Source: Glandiceps talaboti
Lineage: Eukaryota; Hemichordata; Enteropneusta; Spengelidae
Direction of reading: 5' to 3'
Length of the DNA stretch: 64,000 bases
NCBI RefSeq assembly: GCF_964340395.1
Contig: NC_135550.1
Coordinates: 23,901,176 to 23,965,175 of the forward strand
The first letter of the stretch is position 1. Every line of letters starts with the position of its first letter. The notes under the pieces are model-generated. The model made no database searches, had not been told where the DNA came from, and was given only the letters and a program-made list of their open reading frames with translations. Positions 48,206 to 64,000 of this stretch are shown piece by piece. The position numbers and the translations under genes were made by a program.

Positions 48206-49878
48206 ACTAAAAAGGAAAAAATAGTTTCTCGTCAGGAAATGTTGTCTAAAGTGGTACGACGATGCGCTTATTTTTTTTTTGACATTCTCAACAAATGTCA
48301 CAGTACATGTTGTGGTCGGCCAGGAGATCACTAACAGCAATGAGCAAATAGCAATCAATGAGAAAAAAAACCATTACATATGTTCTGTTGTATTCCAACA
48401 ATTGTCTGTAGGAACGACAATCTCAAAACTTTGCCCTTACGGAAGACATTCAGTTTACATCTGGTTTTGTTATGTTTTGTCATTAACATATGTTAAAACT
48501 ACACTGTAAACGGTCCAATCCCTCTAATTAGAAGATTTATCTGTCTGTTAGTCATGAATATTAATTCAAAGTGACATACGAGGGCTGTAAAACATTTGGC
48601 CGGCTGGCTTTATTTTCAAACTGCTAGCCATACTTGTTGATATTGTTAGAGGCAAGTCATGTGATACTGATGTCATAATCACACGATATATTGAGAGAGA
48701 GTGGCCATCAGTGAGATGTCAATACTGAAGTGCTTGCGAGACCTGAATGAGGCATGGATGTATCCCCCCTAACATATCAATGTATGAGTCACATATTTTC
48801 GCAAATAACGATAACTTTGGCCATGGCATTGTAACCCCAGTGACTGATATGCCATGTGGAATTGTGTACAACTCTTCCAACGCTGGAGGAATAGAGCATG
48901 CACAGCGTACTTTGACATTTCACAGCGACCTCAACCATCATATTGCTGTGTGCCATTTGAATGTTTTTTACTTCTTCTTTTTAAATTATAAAAGCAACGT
49001 TGTTAAAACTCTTTAATAATCATTTCATAAATTTATGGAAGGTTGTCTACCTTTGAATACGAGGTCATTGTACATGGTTTATCATTTGCAATAGTAAAAT
49101 TATATTGAAAACAAGAACAAAAATATTGAAAAGAATAAAGAAAACAGTTCCCGTTGCAGATAATATGCCTTTAACATTCTGGGTTTTACCAAAAGGTAAT
49201 TTGTAGCACGATAGTGGCTCAGGCAAATTTAAGACCATTAAATATTGATTCTTGATCATGATACAGAGCATCAGTTCCTCATGAGCATTGCCAAGGACAA
49301 AATAAATGTGAACGTGGTGCCACTGTATACCTGTATCTTAATATAATTTAACCAGATTACTACTTCGACTCCACAGGGTATAACCTTGAATGTATGCACA
49401 TAAACAATTATCTACTGCTTGACTTTGGTAGCGCGATTGCTACTGGCAAGACATCGTGAACAAAGTTACCAACGTTTAATGTAAAGGAGGAAGATAGACT
49501 CTGATGATCTCATCACAATTTTTGAAAAGTTAACCTTTAAATATTCAAAACCTTGTACCACTCACATTCTACATTATGTATAATATGCCGTATGTTACAA
49601 ACAACATTGACCTGGTTGTTCATTAAGTCCTTTCATTATATTAGGCTAGGGACATTTAAAAAGTTAACCTAGAGCTGTGAATTCTGTGGCCCCATTTTTT
49701 AAGTTTTTGGTGATTTATAATGTATATCAATAATCTAACCTCATATACTTAGACAACATTGAATTTTATTCAACATTACCAGCAACAGATTGCACGCAGT
49801 TTTACTTCATCAAAGTTTTACACTGATGTACCTATAAAGGAGGAGGAGCCAACATACACCAACACAGAGACACGACAC

Positions 49879-49932
<54 letters not shown>

Positions 49933-52407
49933 GTCTACTCATTACCATCTTGTAGGCGTAATATAAGTTATTTGCACGACGTTTGCTTAATTGAAAGGCA
50001 TATTTCATTTTAAACCGGTATCCACTGGGACTATGCTTAATGTTTCAAGTAGGAAATTAATACATGACAAATTAGTTATTTCATTAGATAAAACTCCCCT
50101 AAGTAAGTAGCAGGTAAAATAATAGATAACGATCAAGTACTTGAAATGGGTTAGAATGAGTAAAAAACACGAAACATGCAATTCGTGAAGGTCGTAATGA
50201 TTGATTAGTATATCCGGCATAACTGACGAATACTTGTATTAGCTATCCTTTGCACAAAATGGTCGTAAATCTACATTAATGGCTTACATCTGCGTGATTG
50301 CTTCAAAACATTGACCGATTGCATATTACCACATAAATTGAGATTTTCTACCCCGACGAATTCTTGAAGAAAGAGGCTTTAGGGAAACTCGTGGTAAACC
50401 ATCCGCATACGAAAACGTATGTTCATTCCATACAATATAACAACGAATGTAAATAGAACATTTACCCTTGTTGACACACTGCAGCATAAAAATGTTTATG
50501 CTTTCATATCAATTTGTTGACATTTCCATTGTTTTTGTCATTGAGCATGTTTCGTAACATTTTCATTGAGCAATATATTTTCCATATTCATTGCTGTTGA
50601 CACTGTCGTAAATTAAACCCGGGCCACCGTTCAAGACGTTTCTTTTCGTTGTGTTAGCGAAAAAAGTGCTCTGGCTTGTGAGAATCCGTGAGCGAAGGTA
50701 TATGCACAGTTTAACAGTTATTATTACCGTTTGCCAAGACTAACGGCACAACAACCGTGTACCTTCCTCAACTCATCGGGCAGTATGCAATATTTGAAGT
50801 CAATGATTAGCGTTTAGGATTACACTTGTTTTCCGTCCTACCTACAATATCTTCATTTATACAGCTAGGTTGACTTTGGCACAATCATGGTTGAAATCTT
50901 TCCAAAAACCTTTCGTCATTCAAGACGAAATGCAGCCGGGAGGTAACGTTGGCAAGTGGGTCATTTAAAAACAAGTATAACCGGATGTACATTGCTAGTG
51001 TTTTGTTTCTATATCCAACGACATAATGAAATGACGGTGTCTATAATCTATTTAAATGTTGGCAAAAGAAGACGAAATTTCTTATTAAGGTACTATTTAG
51101 GTAAATTTCGCGGAAGCATTCTTTATGTATTCTTACGCATGTTTATGAAAGTCCATGTCAAGTAGATACTTAAATTTTGAAGACAAACATTACAATCATC
51201 GATATAACCATATGAAGAACCACAAAGCAATATTTGACATTGTATTTATTTTACATCAAACAATTCAAAGTATAATATCACATTCTTCACTCATCATTTT
51301 GGGGAAGTTTTGAACATGAGATTGTTATAAGAATTTCATGAATTTCAAGTCTTTCAAGTGTATTCTATATTTCTCCTTTGTATATGGGTTATAGTGACTC
51401 ATGATGATCACCGTCACTAGTTTCGTAAAAAATGCATTGATCTGGTTCTGGTTTTCAACATATGAGACGTATTACACACACACTGTCATATAGTCAGAGT
51501 CGTGATTATTGGATATATTTTTCTTCCGGCTCTGAGACTAAATAAAAAACATTCCATCTGTATCGAACCAATCAAAACGAAGGTATACCTTACATGTCAT
51601 TTGAAGTATAGCTCTTGGCAAAGGTATTTTTTTTCAATCAAGGTAACGCTGAAAATGCATATCTTGTTCTTCTAAACTTTACGTTTATATATAAAAAGCG
51701 ATTTTTCCTACATGTTATCGAAGGCACTGTCTTCATGAACAATGGTTGGTAGTTATTTATTTCCGTGTTACCCAGTGTTATGGCACATTAGACCGTATCT
51801 CGGAAACCGATGAAATGAATTCGATAATTGCCTTCCTTTCTTGTTGTGCTCCCTAGAATTCATGGTGAATATGACAAAACAGAACTATCTCACTATCGTA
51901 GGAATTTCCTCCGTCGTTTCCTATCTAATGTATTGCCATGGTTACTAGAAACACATTAGCATTCACTGTAGGAGTAACATCATCACACAAGCAGTTCCCT
52001 AGGATTCAAAGAGCCCTAAATAATCCATGTGACGGAAGTGGTACTCTTACAAACTATTTTATATGTAACAGGGGAACTCCAAGAGATTGCCATTGATATT
52101 CGGTAACACTACAATGACTATGTAACGCAAGAGACAGGAAGTTTACTTTGGGTATGTTCACGTATGGAGGCACATTGTGATGTGTACTTTCACCAAGCAT
52201 TATTGGAAGATACACGAAGCTAGGGTCAACGCTCGTTTTGTATTAAGTTAGGGACTTTACACTTGGTATCTCGTAAAGCCCCTACATAAAGAGGATACTA
52301 CATTGGGTTACGTCTGTGCGTCCGTACAAGTAGTATCTAATATGAGGGTTTGGGCCAGTTTCCCTCACATGCTAGCATTCGATTGTTTTTACTAGTTGAA
52401 TTTATAA
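48206..52407. other. Intergenic, no recognisable gene
   Basis: Unique AT-rich DNA plus the CA tract at 49879. 48206-48300 may still belong to the locus A element, but has no match elsewhere in the window. Confidence 0.5.
49879..49927. repeat. (CA)n microsatellite
   Basis: About 23 CA units preceded by two CACGA units. Confidence 0.97.
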
Positions 52408-52505
52408 ATGATTTCATATGAGAATTTTGGACCATTTTCCATCATATGAAATCATCAAACATAAATCATATGATCTCATCTTAGAACAACATCATATGGA
52501 ATCAT

Positions 52506-52513
52506 CAACTATA
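52506..52513. repeat. Target-site duplication, left copy
   Basis: CAACTATA next to the simple-repeat tail of the LINE insertion. It matches the right copy exactly and is part of the ~50-bp host repeat. Confidence 0.85.
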
Positions 52514-52590
52514 TGTTATGTTATGTTATGTTATGTTATGTTATGTTATGTTATGTTATGTTATGTTATGTTATGTTATGTTATGTTATT
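52514..52590. repeat. (TTATG)n microsatellite, LINE 3' tail
   Basis: About 15 uninterrupted pentanucleotide units, with a variant last unit (TTATT), forming the 3' terminal repeat of the minus-strand LINE (read as CATAA on that strand). Confidence 0.95.
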
Positions 52591-52734
52591 GTTTATTCAG
52601 GTGTCCTATGTGGACTTATAAATTATACAATTCTTAAATAGAATTTACAAACACAAGAGCCATATCCAACCCTCTGGCTTATAGGACACAAAAAGAAATC
52701 TCAAAATACATACATAAATAATATCACATACGTT

Positions 52735-53423
52735 TTAATTATTAATTAAAGTTTTTCTACGATTAAATGCTTCGTGTAGAAAGTTTGCGGTGTCAATGGG
52801 AAATATTAACATTAAATGGCAAAGTTTATCGTATATGTCCATATGACTAAAGTTTGGCATTGAAATTATTATTTTATCCAGTAAAATGCTTATGCTTTCC
52901 TTAGATCCTTGTATAAATTACAGTAAAACATAAAGTGTACTTCATCCTCAGGTGAGTTTTGGCAGAAGTCACATTTTCTGTTTTCGACTTCAAGCTCACA
53001 AAATCTACCTGTTTCTCTTTTAAGTGGGAGTATGCCCAGTCTAAACTGAGCCATTATGGAGCGTTTTGCATGGGACATTTCCCCGAGTAAATAATTTTCT
53101 TTTCCGTAAGTTTTTTGAAAGTAATATATGTTCTCAACTTGGGTTTTGTCATTATTTCTGATTCCCATTGGTTGGCATGAACATTTCTTAATAATGCAGT
53201 TGCTTCATCAGTAGTTACTGGTATTTGTTCCACGTTGGCGAATTTATGTTGTAACCCTAATTCAGAGAAGATTTTAAATACATCATGACACCAGTTTTCT
53301 GATTCACGAAATAAGGTAAAGTCCCACCGAAACACTGATTTTGTGATAATGTTATCTGGCATCTTTAGCAACCTATTCCAAAACCTAACGATGTTAATGT
53401 TCCGGCGAAGGTCTGAGCTGTCT
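52735..53423 (-). pseudogene. LINE ORF2 C-terminal remnant, frameshifted
   Basis: C-terminal part of a LINE reverse-transcriptase polyprotein: the region after the polymerase core with a FWNRLLKM block, KPKLRTYITFK, GEMSHAKRSIMAQFRLGILPL (about 53090-53010), then a zinc-knuckle-like CDFC plus EDEVHF and C (about 52970-52910), ending in a tail with HLMLIFPID and a stop at 52735-52737. Three reading frames are needed. One break lies in an A-run at about 53113-53120 and looks like loss of a single A. The second lies at about 52892-52900, just after the zinc motif. A minus-strand stop at 53424-53426 bounds the open frame near the truncated 5' end. No active protein is possible. Family assignment rests on recalled motif similarity, not on a search. 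Confidence 0.85.
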
Positions 53424-53450
53424 CATCCCATATCTCCATTCAAAGCTAAC

Positions 53451-53458
53451 AACTATAA
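53451..53458. repeat. Target-site duplication, right copy
   Basis: CAACTATA at the truncated 5' end of the minus-strand LINE, directly followed by the next host repeat unit (AAATCATATATGATC). Confidence 0.85.
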
Positions 53459-53560
53459 ATCATATATGATCACATCTTAGAACAACATCATATGGAATCA
53501 TCAACTATAAATCATATGATCTCATCTTATAACAACATTATATGGAATGATCAAACTTAA

Positions 53561-55554
53561 GAATAATCATAGGATTGTTCTTATATATATCGATGATTTT
53601 ATCGATGATGCATATAATTTCACCCAAACCATGACACATACCTTTCTCAGCTTTATTCCATCTACAATATCTCTGAAAACAAATTTTATGTTTAAAAAAT
53701 CTTATTAATGCTTTTCTATTTGATTTATTATAAATGCCTAGGGTTAAATATCCCTTTTATCGATTTGATGTGTGTATCCACTTAAAACAATCCTCAACCT
53801 TCATTTACAAAAATCAAAGAAATTATTTTATCGTACACCTCACATCTTTTATGTATTTTCATTCAAACTTGGTACTAAGGTGACACAATATAGCTGCCAT
53901 AAAAATTATGCATGTATCTTTATGCAATTTGACTGAATATCGGTAATATTAAGTTTGATGAAACTAAAAGACTATAAGACTTACTTGTCATAAAAAATAT
54001 TTTTGTACAATAAGTCAGTAATTGTAATAATTGAAGTCTCAGTTCAAGTGTGTGTCTTCAAGTACGGCTGATTTCTTTCTAGTGGTGTGCAATCAACGTT
54101 AAAGATAACAGCTTGTTGTACACGGTATTTCTTCTCTCTTTGATTCCATTGTTATTTCAGTCATAGCCTTCTATAGTATCTACCATCCTGAGGATGGGTA
54201 TGTCTTTGATGAAGAAATATTATAATTATGAAGCATCACATTTTTCTAATAGTCAGATTATTATTTCAGATACGATTGCGACATTCGATAAATAATGTAA
54301 AGTGATCACTTGAATAAACTTTCTACCTACTTTACATAGTTTTATGAAAATTTGCAAGTTGGAGTATTCCTGCACAAGACACTGGCAGTACAGGCTATGC
54401 ATTTTGTATGACCCTGTGTTACTGACAAGAAATATCGGAATAAGGCAGAAAAAGTAAGTCTCCGTATGATGTAACGAAGTTTTTATTGTCAAGGACGTTC
54501 TAAGGAAAATTATGCGAAAGTCGGGGCAATGTTTAATCTTCATTTTGTAGGAGACAATGAAGGCATTCTCATAAACAAATTCACGTTAATAGCTTAATAT
54601 CCTAGAATATCTATAATATTCCTAACATGTGGTCGTCTTGAAGCTATATTGCTGAAAATATTAGGGAATAAATTCTTAGTAATCTTGACTAATAAAAAAC
54701 AGAAACTAATAATACGATGTGATATCTTGATGACTTCATGTTTTGCATAATATCGAGATCTGAAAAGAAAGAGAAACCAACAAACAACAAAATGTCAATC
54801 TATGTCACACCACAGTAGGTGGTAATCTATGTCACACCACAGTAGGTGGTGTTATTTTTCGCAATATGGCCTGGTGATGATAAATAAGCGACATTTTTGT
54901 AACGAAAGGACATTTGGCATATTATATCTCGTATGTATGATGTTGACTCAACTGTGATTTATCATCAAAATGTTACCAAGCTGTGAGTTGCTTGTGGCCA
55001 TACTTTGCAACCATGCTTTCCGACTCTATCAATATAGTAGAGACGTCAGTTGGTGCTGTGTGTATTTTTCGCTCATTTAATGAAGATAAAATGTCTTGGG
55101 TACTTTACCTAAATTATCTCCCCTACAATGTTTTATTTTATCATTTAAAATAAGAGTAGTCCAAAAGATACTCATCAACATGATTTCAAGGCAACCCTGG
55201 TTGAAAGCCTTCTCCCTTCTCAACACTCACTACTAAGAGCCGGATCAACATCAAGTTAATGTAATCGTGTTTATTCCACTCTCAGTGAACATTTTAATCT
55301 TTCATGCATTTATACGAGCACTTCAACTTTGGTATTAGATGTTAACATTTTTACGTAAACAGTGTTAGAATATAGAATAGCATTAATACCTAATTAGAGT
55401 TACCATCAAATATCCAAAATATGACAGCTATCGGTTTCTATCAACTGTACTTATAAAAATGAATTATTCGTATGATGTAGTTTCTGTATATTCCATATGG
55501 GTTCTGCTTAATAAACTAATAGTTATTTATTATTTACAAACTTTACTTTGCCTC
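53561..55554. other. Intergenic, no recognisable gene
   Basis: Holds the 27-bp duplication at 54797. Nothing else is recognisable. Confidence 0.55.
54797..54850. repeat. Exact 27-bp tandem duplication with hairpin
   Basis: Two identical 27-base units (54797-54823 and 54824-54850) beginning AATCTATGTCACACCAC. Each unit contains an ACCAC/GTGGT stem; in the second the stem extends to ACACCAC/GTGGTGT. Confidence 0.9.
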
Positions 55555-56222
55555 CCGACAATAATCACAGTATTGATAAGACTTATTGCAACATTTGTGA
55601 TATCAAATAAAGTGTATATCCTTCAGATAGAAAATTCTGGTGTACGTACTAGGGGCACCTGGGTAAGAGAAATTAAAAATTTATTAGAAATTTGTAATCT
55701 GGAAGATGTTTTGAATACACAACATATTGAAAATATTGATTTATTTGTAAATACTTTTGTAGGTAGATTCAAAATATTTGTATTTTCGAAATGGCACACT
55801 GATGTAACCACTTATGATAAACTGTTGCATCACAAACACTTTAAATTGCCATTACATCGAGAAATGTACTTATCTGAGATCAAGTTTGGACAACATCGCA
55901 TGATGGTTGCACGCTTTAGGTGTTCAGCACATGTACATTGGCTTTAAAATGAATTGGGGAGGTGAAATAATGTAGACCGTGATGATAGGATATGTACTCT
56001 CTGTGACGTTTATGACGTCGAGGACGAATTTTATTTCCTTCTAAAGTGTAATTTTTTAATCAATATAGAAATAAGTACATCCCACGTTACTTTTACTCTT
56101 CTCCATCCTACACAAAGTTCATAGAAATCATACGTTCTGAAGACAGTGATACAATCCAACAACTCGCTGTTTTTCTTTACCATACACTATCTTTGAGAAT
56201 AGAAGTAAATGATATTTTCTGA
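55555..56222 (+). pseudogene. LINE ORF2 C-terminal remnant, frameshifted
   Basis: First frame (to 55947) shows a WVREIKNLLE block, DLFVNTFVGRFKIF, KWHTDVT and the basic FGQHRMMVARFR segment, then a stop. A second frame (about 55970-56066) continues with VDRDDRICTLCD and EDEFYFLLKC, the zinc-knuckle-like CxxC...C block typical of LINE C-termini. A third frame (56067-56222) carries KYIPRYF, the SEDSDTIQQLAVFLYHT block and ends at TGA. There are therefore at least two frame changes, at about 55948-55970 and about 56060. An upstream Met at 55459 opens the first frame, but residues before about 55555 do not resemble the family and may be flanking DNA. Confidence 0.82.
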
Positions 56223-56300
56223 GCTTGTGACGTTTTATCAGATTATGTATGATTATCTTTGTATTTTGGGCCGATGGCCATTAAGTACAATAAAATGACC
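55555..56300 (+). mobile_element. 5'-truncated non-LTR (LINE) retrotransposon fragment
   Basis: Plus-strand LINE 3' part: a broken coding region to the stop at 56220-56222, a short 3' UTR of about 70 bases, a GGCC-GAT-GGCC hairpin (56269-56279) and AATAAA at 56289-56294. No long simple-repeat tail and no target-site duplication were found, so both outer edges are approximate. The coding sequence differs clearly from the minus-strand copy at 53 kb, so this is a different family or subfamily. Similarity was judged by eye from motif order. Confidence 0.82.
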
Positions 56301-60415
<4,115 letters not shown>

Positions 60416-60479
<64 letters not shown>

Positions 60480-60502
60480 AGTCAGGCAGTCAGTCAGTCA
60501 GT
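60416..60502. repeat. TCTG then AGTC microsatellite
   Basis: About 16 TCTG units followed by about five CAGT units with one GGCA variant. It lies about 140 bases before the degenerate monomers of locus B. Confidence 0.97.
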
Positions 60503-60645
60503 TTCGCTCTATTTTTTTTGGTATTAAAGTTATGCACACTTCATATTCCATATAACATAGTACGTACATCAACGATAATAAAACGCATATATCCTATACA
60601 GCTGCAGGTTGTTTATGTTGCTTAAAATGTTAATGTGTCATTTGC

Positions 60646-61150
60646 ATAATTAATGAATTTAGGTAATTAGGCCATGTTCTAAGAAAGTATACCTCATATT
60701 CCATATAATGTGGTACAAGCATAACATAACAAAGCGCACATGTCCTAACAAGCCTGTTGCGTAGTTTTCAATTTTAGTGAATGGCGTGGTAAATAGGCTA
60801 TATCTGATGAATGCTAGCTTCAAATTGAATATAATTTAGGTATATATATTGATCATAACAAAGCGCACGTGTTTCGTATAGATGATTGATGTATTTTTTA
60901 ATTGTAATTAATCATTTACTTACTTAATGATATATTGATAATTGCAGTATATTCAGAATACAAGCTTCGAACGTTTATATAATGTGGTACGTACATTGGT
61001 GATGAAAAAGTGCATGTCTCCAATAAACCTTCCTGATGTAACTTATAAATTTAATGGTTCAGTTGTATACTTATGACCTAATAAGGCAATATCGTAAAAT
61101 GCAAGCTTAGCTTCAAATTTCACATAGTTTGGTATAATCAATTTGCCAAG
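60646..61150. repeat. Dispersed repeat, locus B: about four degenerate ~130-bp monomers
   Basis: Monomers start at about 60646, 60786, 60906 and 61051. Each shows diverged forms of the same order of blocks: an AATTAATGA/GGTAATTAGGC-like start, an AAGAATG-like block, CTTCAAATT or CTTCGAA, TATAATNTGGTA, then CAAAGCGCAC or AAAAGTGCA followed by TGTC, then TGATGTA and a TTTAATTTTA-like end. The core matches the locus A copies at 47.7 and 48.0 kb. It lies about 140 bases after a TCTG/AGTC microsatellite. Confidence 0.75.
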
Positions 61151-64000
61151 CAAGGGTATATAAGATATGATAGTTATACCTTAGCATTTTGGCATTCCGA
61201 CAATGTGTGTAGGAACTCGGAATCTTGGAGTAATATCATCCGAACTCGTTATCAATATTTTACCATTTTAACTGCTTGTCAATATTGGTGCCTACAATAT
61301 TTCACTTAGCTTAGTTAACGTGCGCTGTAAGAAAAGTATATTCGCTATCTTGCAAATTAGATGTATTGACTGATTAAAAATGTATGACTATTTTTACAAC
61401 TTAAAAGATACAAGCGTTTGCTGAATTTTCTTCTTATGAATGACAGAAAATAATCGAATATTTACGAAAAAAGGCAAAACAATCCGAAGGCATCCGATTG
61501 ATGACGTCACATATTCGCGGATAAATTTAATTTGACTGAAGACAGGATGTCACTTTAAAGCACATAGTACGTAAGATATGTCTTTACAGATTAGTACGTC
61601 AACGACAAACTGAATTACATTAAAGTTCCACGTTTTTAAATATTAGGTTATTGATATTCACAGTGATATGTTTTGCCGAAACGAGATTATAGATTAAGAA
61701 CATTTATAGTTTATGCCCGTGTCCTCTGTCATTTTGCTTGCCATTCATAATTTGTCCATATTTGTGATATGTCGAACCAGACATTACATCTATAGATACA
61801 TTCTTTTTTTAATGCTACTCGAATCTATTGTAGACCATACTCTAATATTATTTTGCTAGACAGTGATGCCTCATCATCTTGTGAGGGTAGGGATTGGGTT
61901 GGAGTAAGGGTATGGGTAAGGGTGAGATAGACTGAAAAGAAAAACCAATTATGAATCTATCTTTTATTATGTCATTTCCAGTACGTTACATGCAAACGTG
62001 ACTAATTTTTTGCGAGCTTTATCAGGGATTGTATATAATTGACGTTGATATTCAGACCATGGTTTTATTTGGAGTCAACTGTCTTAGTACCTTCATCTTC
62101 ACAATTTCGAGTGCAAGTGACCAAACTGTTGCTTCGCCGTTAATTCATTTACATACATGTTCAGACAATAGTAATATCGAGTGTGATAACATGGTGATAG
62201 GGATCTTTAAAGGAACACACGAAACTGTTCACGAAAATAATGAAAGACTAACGAGAATCATCTAATGTCGACCCTTGCAATATTGTAGATACCCTGTTTC
62301 CTTCTAGCTACATACACATAGTAACTCACAGGTCAATAGCCTTTATTGCGTTCGTTGAAAGTACACAATACTGATCAATTGCGTTAGTAACATATTTACC
62401 AACCATTAGCTACTGAACTGCACATTTTAAATCAAGTCAATTTTGAACATCGTCCATTCTTCACTCCAGAGGATAGGTTTAAAAGGTTAGCCTTCGGCAT
62501 TTCACATTTACTTTAGTTTTAAAGTAGAAATGAAATCGTGTTTATTTTTTCGGTGATTATTTCAACCATCCAGAAATTTTAAGAAAAATTCACCTATTCT
62601 GTTTAGATTCCTTATTGTGGTCCCTCATGCCCCCTGTCAATCACCTGCAAGGGTATTAAGTTGGCATGCATGTCATGTTTATGCGAAAAGAATAGTACAT
62701 AACGAAGTCCAAAATACGTTCTTTACGATAAATATATCAATTGATCAGTGTTCAATATATTGCTTCACCACTTATGTTGATTTCGAGACAGAGCCGTCGT
62801 ATTTCTTCTTCATAAATCTGGAGCACACATAATTCTGTTGAATGCAGGTCGCATCGTCAATGACTTACAAGGCTGTTGTCGTCTTTAAAATTAACAAAAC
62901 TAAGCAGAGATCGAGTTCTTTACCAGGAATCAAAACGAAACTTTCGTTGTGTTTCTAACGTTTCAAAGATGTTGTCTACATACAACAGACAGTAAATAAG
63001 AGTGGATGCGTCAAGCAGTGTCATGTGTGACGTCATCCACTACTCCACTACTGCTGACAACATTTCTTAATCAAGGTACCTTTCGGACAGGACATCGATG
63101 ATTTTTTTCTTATGGCAACGTTTTGGCTTATGTCGTATCGAAAATTTAGCTTTGTGTACAGTGCGTATGACACACAAAATTAACAAATGTCCGGTGTTCA
63201 CTGTGGAGAAACTTTTTATTCTCATTTATTTTAACATACACCATGCCACCGTTACTACTCAAGTGTCGATGAAAATCAACAGCATATTCAATACATATGT
63301 ATGAATTTTTCTATCCGTTTCAAATCTAGGAGGAATAAGGCTGTTCGAAAGTAAGGAATGACAGAGAGTAACAGCAGGTCCATAGAAATTGACTCTAGCA
63401 AGCCAGTCTGGCGGAGCATAATATAGACTCAACATTGTACAAAATAAGAATGCAGACGAGAAATTTCCATCTATTAAATTTTAACAACAGCCGTAGACCT
63501 AATTCGTGATACAATCCGTACAAATTTCCCTCGAGTAGCTAAAAGCAGTCAAACTTATTCGACAATATTTTTAGTTTAGGTTCATTTGACGAGGAAGAAA
63601 CCATGACAATAGTAACCGGGATTGTTTTCACAAAAGCTTTGGTAATAAAAATATAAGTCAATTCAATTAGCTACATTTTGGAGTTTTCGAAAAATCATTC
63701 GGGTATATATTTTGGGATTGAATTCTCAGCTACAGGAACCGACTGATTAAGTCTAAAACTTTCATATTCATATTAGAAGTTTGAGAAGCTAAGATTGTCT
63801 TCAGAAATCGAGAGGAGTTCTTTCATATTTCCGACTGAAACTGTTAACCTCAAGACACCATATTTGCACAATTAGTTATCATGAATAGATGGTGCTCTAG
63901 CATAGGTATATTAGGCGTAAAAAATTCTGTGGTTCTGATTACATTCAATTTTAAAAAGGGTGGGGAAGGTAGATTTTTAGTTTTATTTTATTTTTGTATG
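61151..64000. other. Intergenic, no recognisable gene
   Basis: No supported exon. Includes TGACGTCA at 61502 and 63028, and a short GGGTAA/GGGTAT-like stretch at about 61884-61925. Confidence 0.5.

Larger units (their letters stand above)
52514..53450 (-). mobile_element. 5'-truncated non-LTR (LINE) retrotransposon insertion
   Basis: A minus-strand LINE copy whose boundaries can be seen. The 3' end is on the left: a hairpin (52603-52615, GTCC/GGAC stem), AATAAA (minus; plus TTTATT at 52592-52597) and a pentanucleotide tail (TTATG on the plus strand) to 52514. The 5' end is truncated at about 53450 inside coding sequence. Both edges abut the same 8 bases, CAACTATA (52506-52513 and 53451-53458), the target-site duplication expected from target-primed reverse transcription. 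The surrounding ~50-bp repeat array contains an uninterrupted copy of the target site at about 53491-53520, which confirms that this segment is inserted. The LINE clade (CR1, Jockey or other) was not resolved. Confidence 0.88.
52408..53560. repeat. ~50-bp tandem minisatellite array, split by the LINE
   Basis: About two units lie on the left (52408-52513, the first diverged) and two on the right (53456-53560). The consensus runs AAATCATATGATCTCATC, then TTAGAACAACATCATATGG, then AATCATCAACTAT. The units contain CATATG palindromes. Units at 52464-52513 and 53457-53508 are almost identical. The intervening 52514-53450 is the LINE insertion. Confidence 0.85.

Noticed and set aside
55459-55554. 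Using the Met at 55459 as start of a 162-residue gene
   Set aside because: The recognisable LINE blocks begin later, the frame breaks before the zinc motif, and the N-terminal part looks like flanking DNA.
61884-61925. GGGTAAGGGT-like stretch as an interstitial telomere repeat
   Set aside because: The units are irregular (GGGTAGGGATTGGG, GGGTATGGGTAAGGG) and do not match TTAGGG.

Overview
This window looks like nuclear DNA from an animal, most plausibly a marine invertebrate such as a lophotrochozoan or a non-vertebrate deuterostome. The evidence is an AT-rich, gene-poor background, very many long microsatellites, fragments of non-LTR (LINE-type) retrotransposons, and one metazoan class A neuropeptide GPCR. 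There are no bacterial-style operons, ribosome binding sites or densely packed ORFs. The species cannot be fixed from the sequence alone.

Layout. 1-6.0 kb: unique AT-rich DNA with no recognisable gene. 6.0-7.8 kb: four long microsatellites, and between them what looks like the 3' end of a LINE. 7.8-22.6 kb: mostly unique DNA with a few microsatellites and small inverted repeats. 22.66-23.76 kb (minus strand): the only clear protein-coding gene, an intronless 367-residue receptor closest in its motifs to urotensin-II/somatostatin-type receptors. Its 5' side (24.2-24.8 kb) is occupied by a large compound CA/TA microsatellite block. 25-39 kb: no recognisable gene, several tetra- and pentanucleotide repeats, and a 36-bp perfect palindrome at 34.5 kb. 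39.07 kb: a LINE 3' tail on the minus strand. 39.5-47.6 kb: unique DNA plus microsatellites. 47.65-48.2 kb: a duplicated segment whose core recurs as four degenerate monomers at 60.65-61.15 kb. 52.4-53.56 kb: an array of about 50-bp repeats into which a 5'-truncated LINE inserted, with a visible 8-bp target-site duplication. 55.55-56.3 kb: a second, independent LINE fragment on the plus strand. 56.3-64 kb: unique DNA, one long TA tract, and the second locus of the degenerate repeat.

Function. The window holds one receptor gene in repeat-rich intergenic DNA. Both protein-coding LINE remnants are broken by frameshifts and cannot be active. The strongest leads for follow-up are the receptor, the dispersed ~130-bp repeat family linked to microsatellites (possibly a pearl or Helitron-like non-autonomous element), the LINE insertion whose empty site can be read from the same array, and the hairpin-AATAAA-simple-repeat 3' ends found at several sites. 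Most short ORFs here are microsatellite translations or chance open frames and are not annotated as genes.
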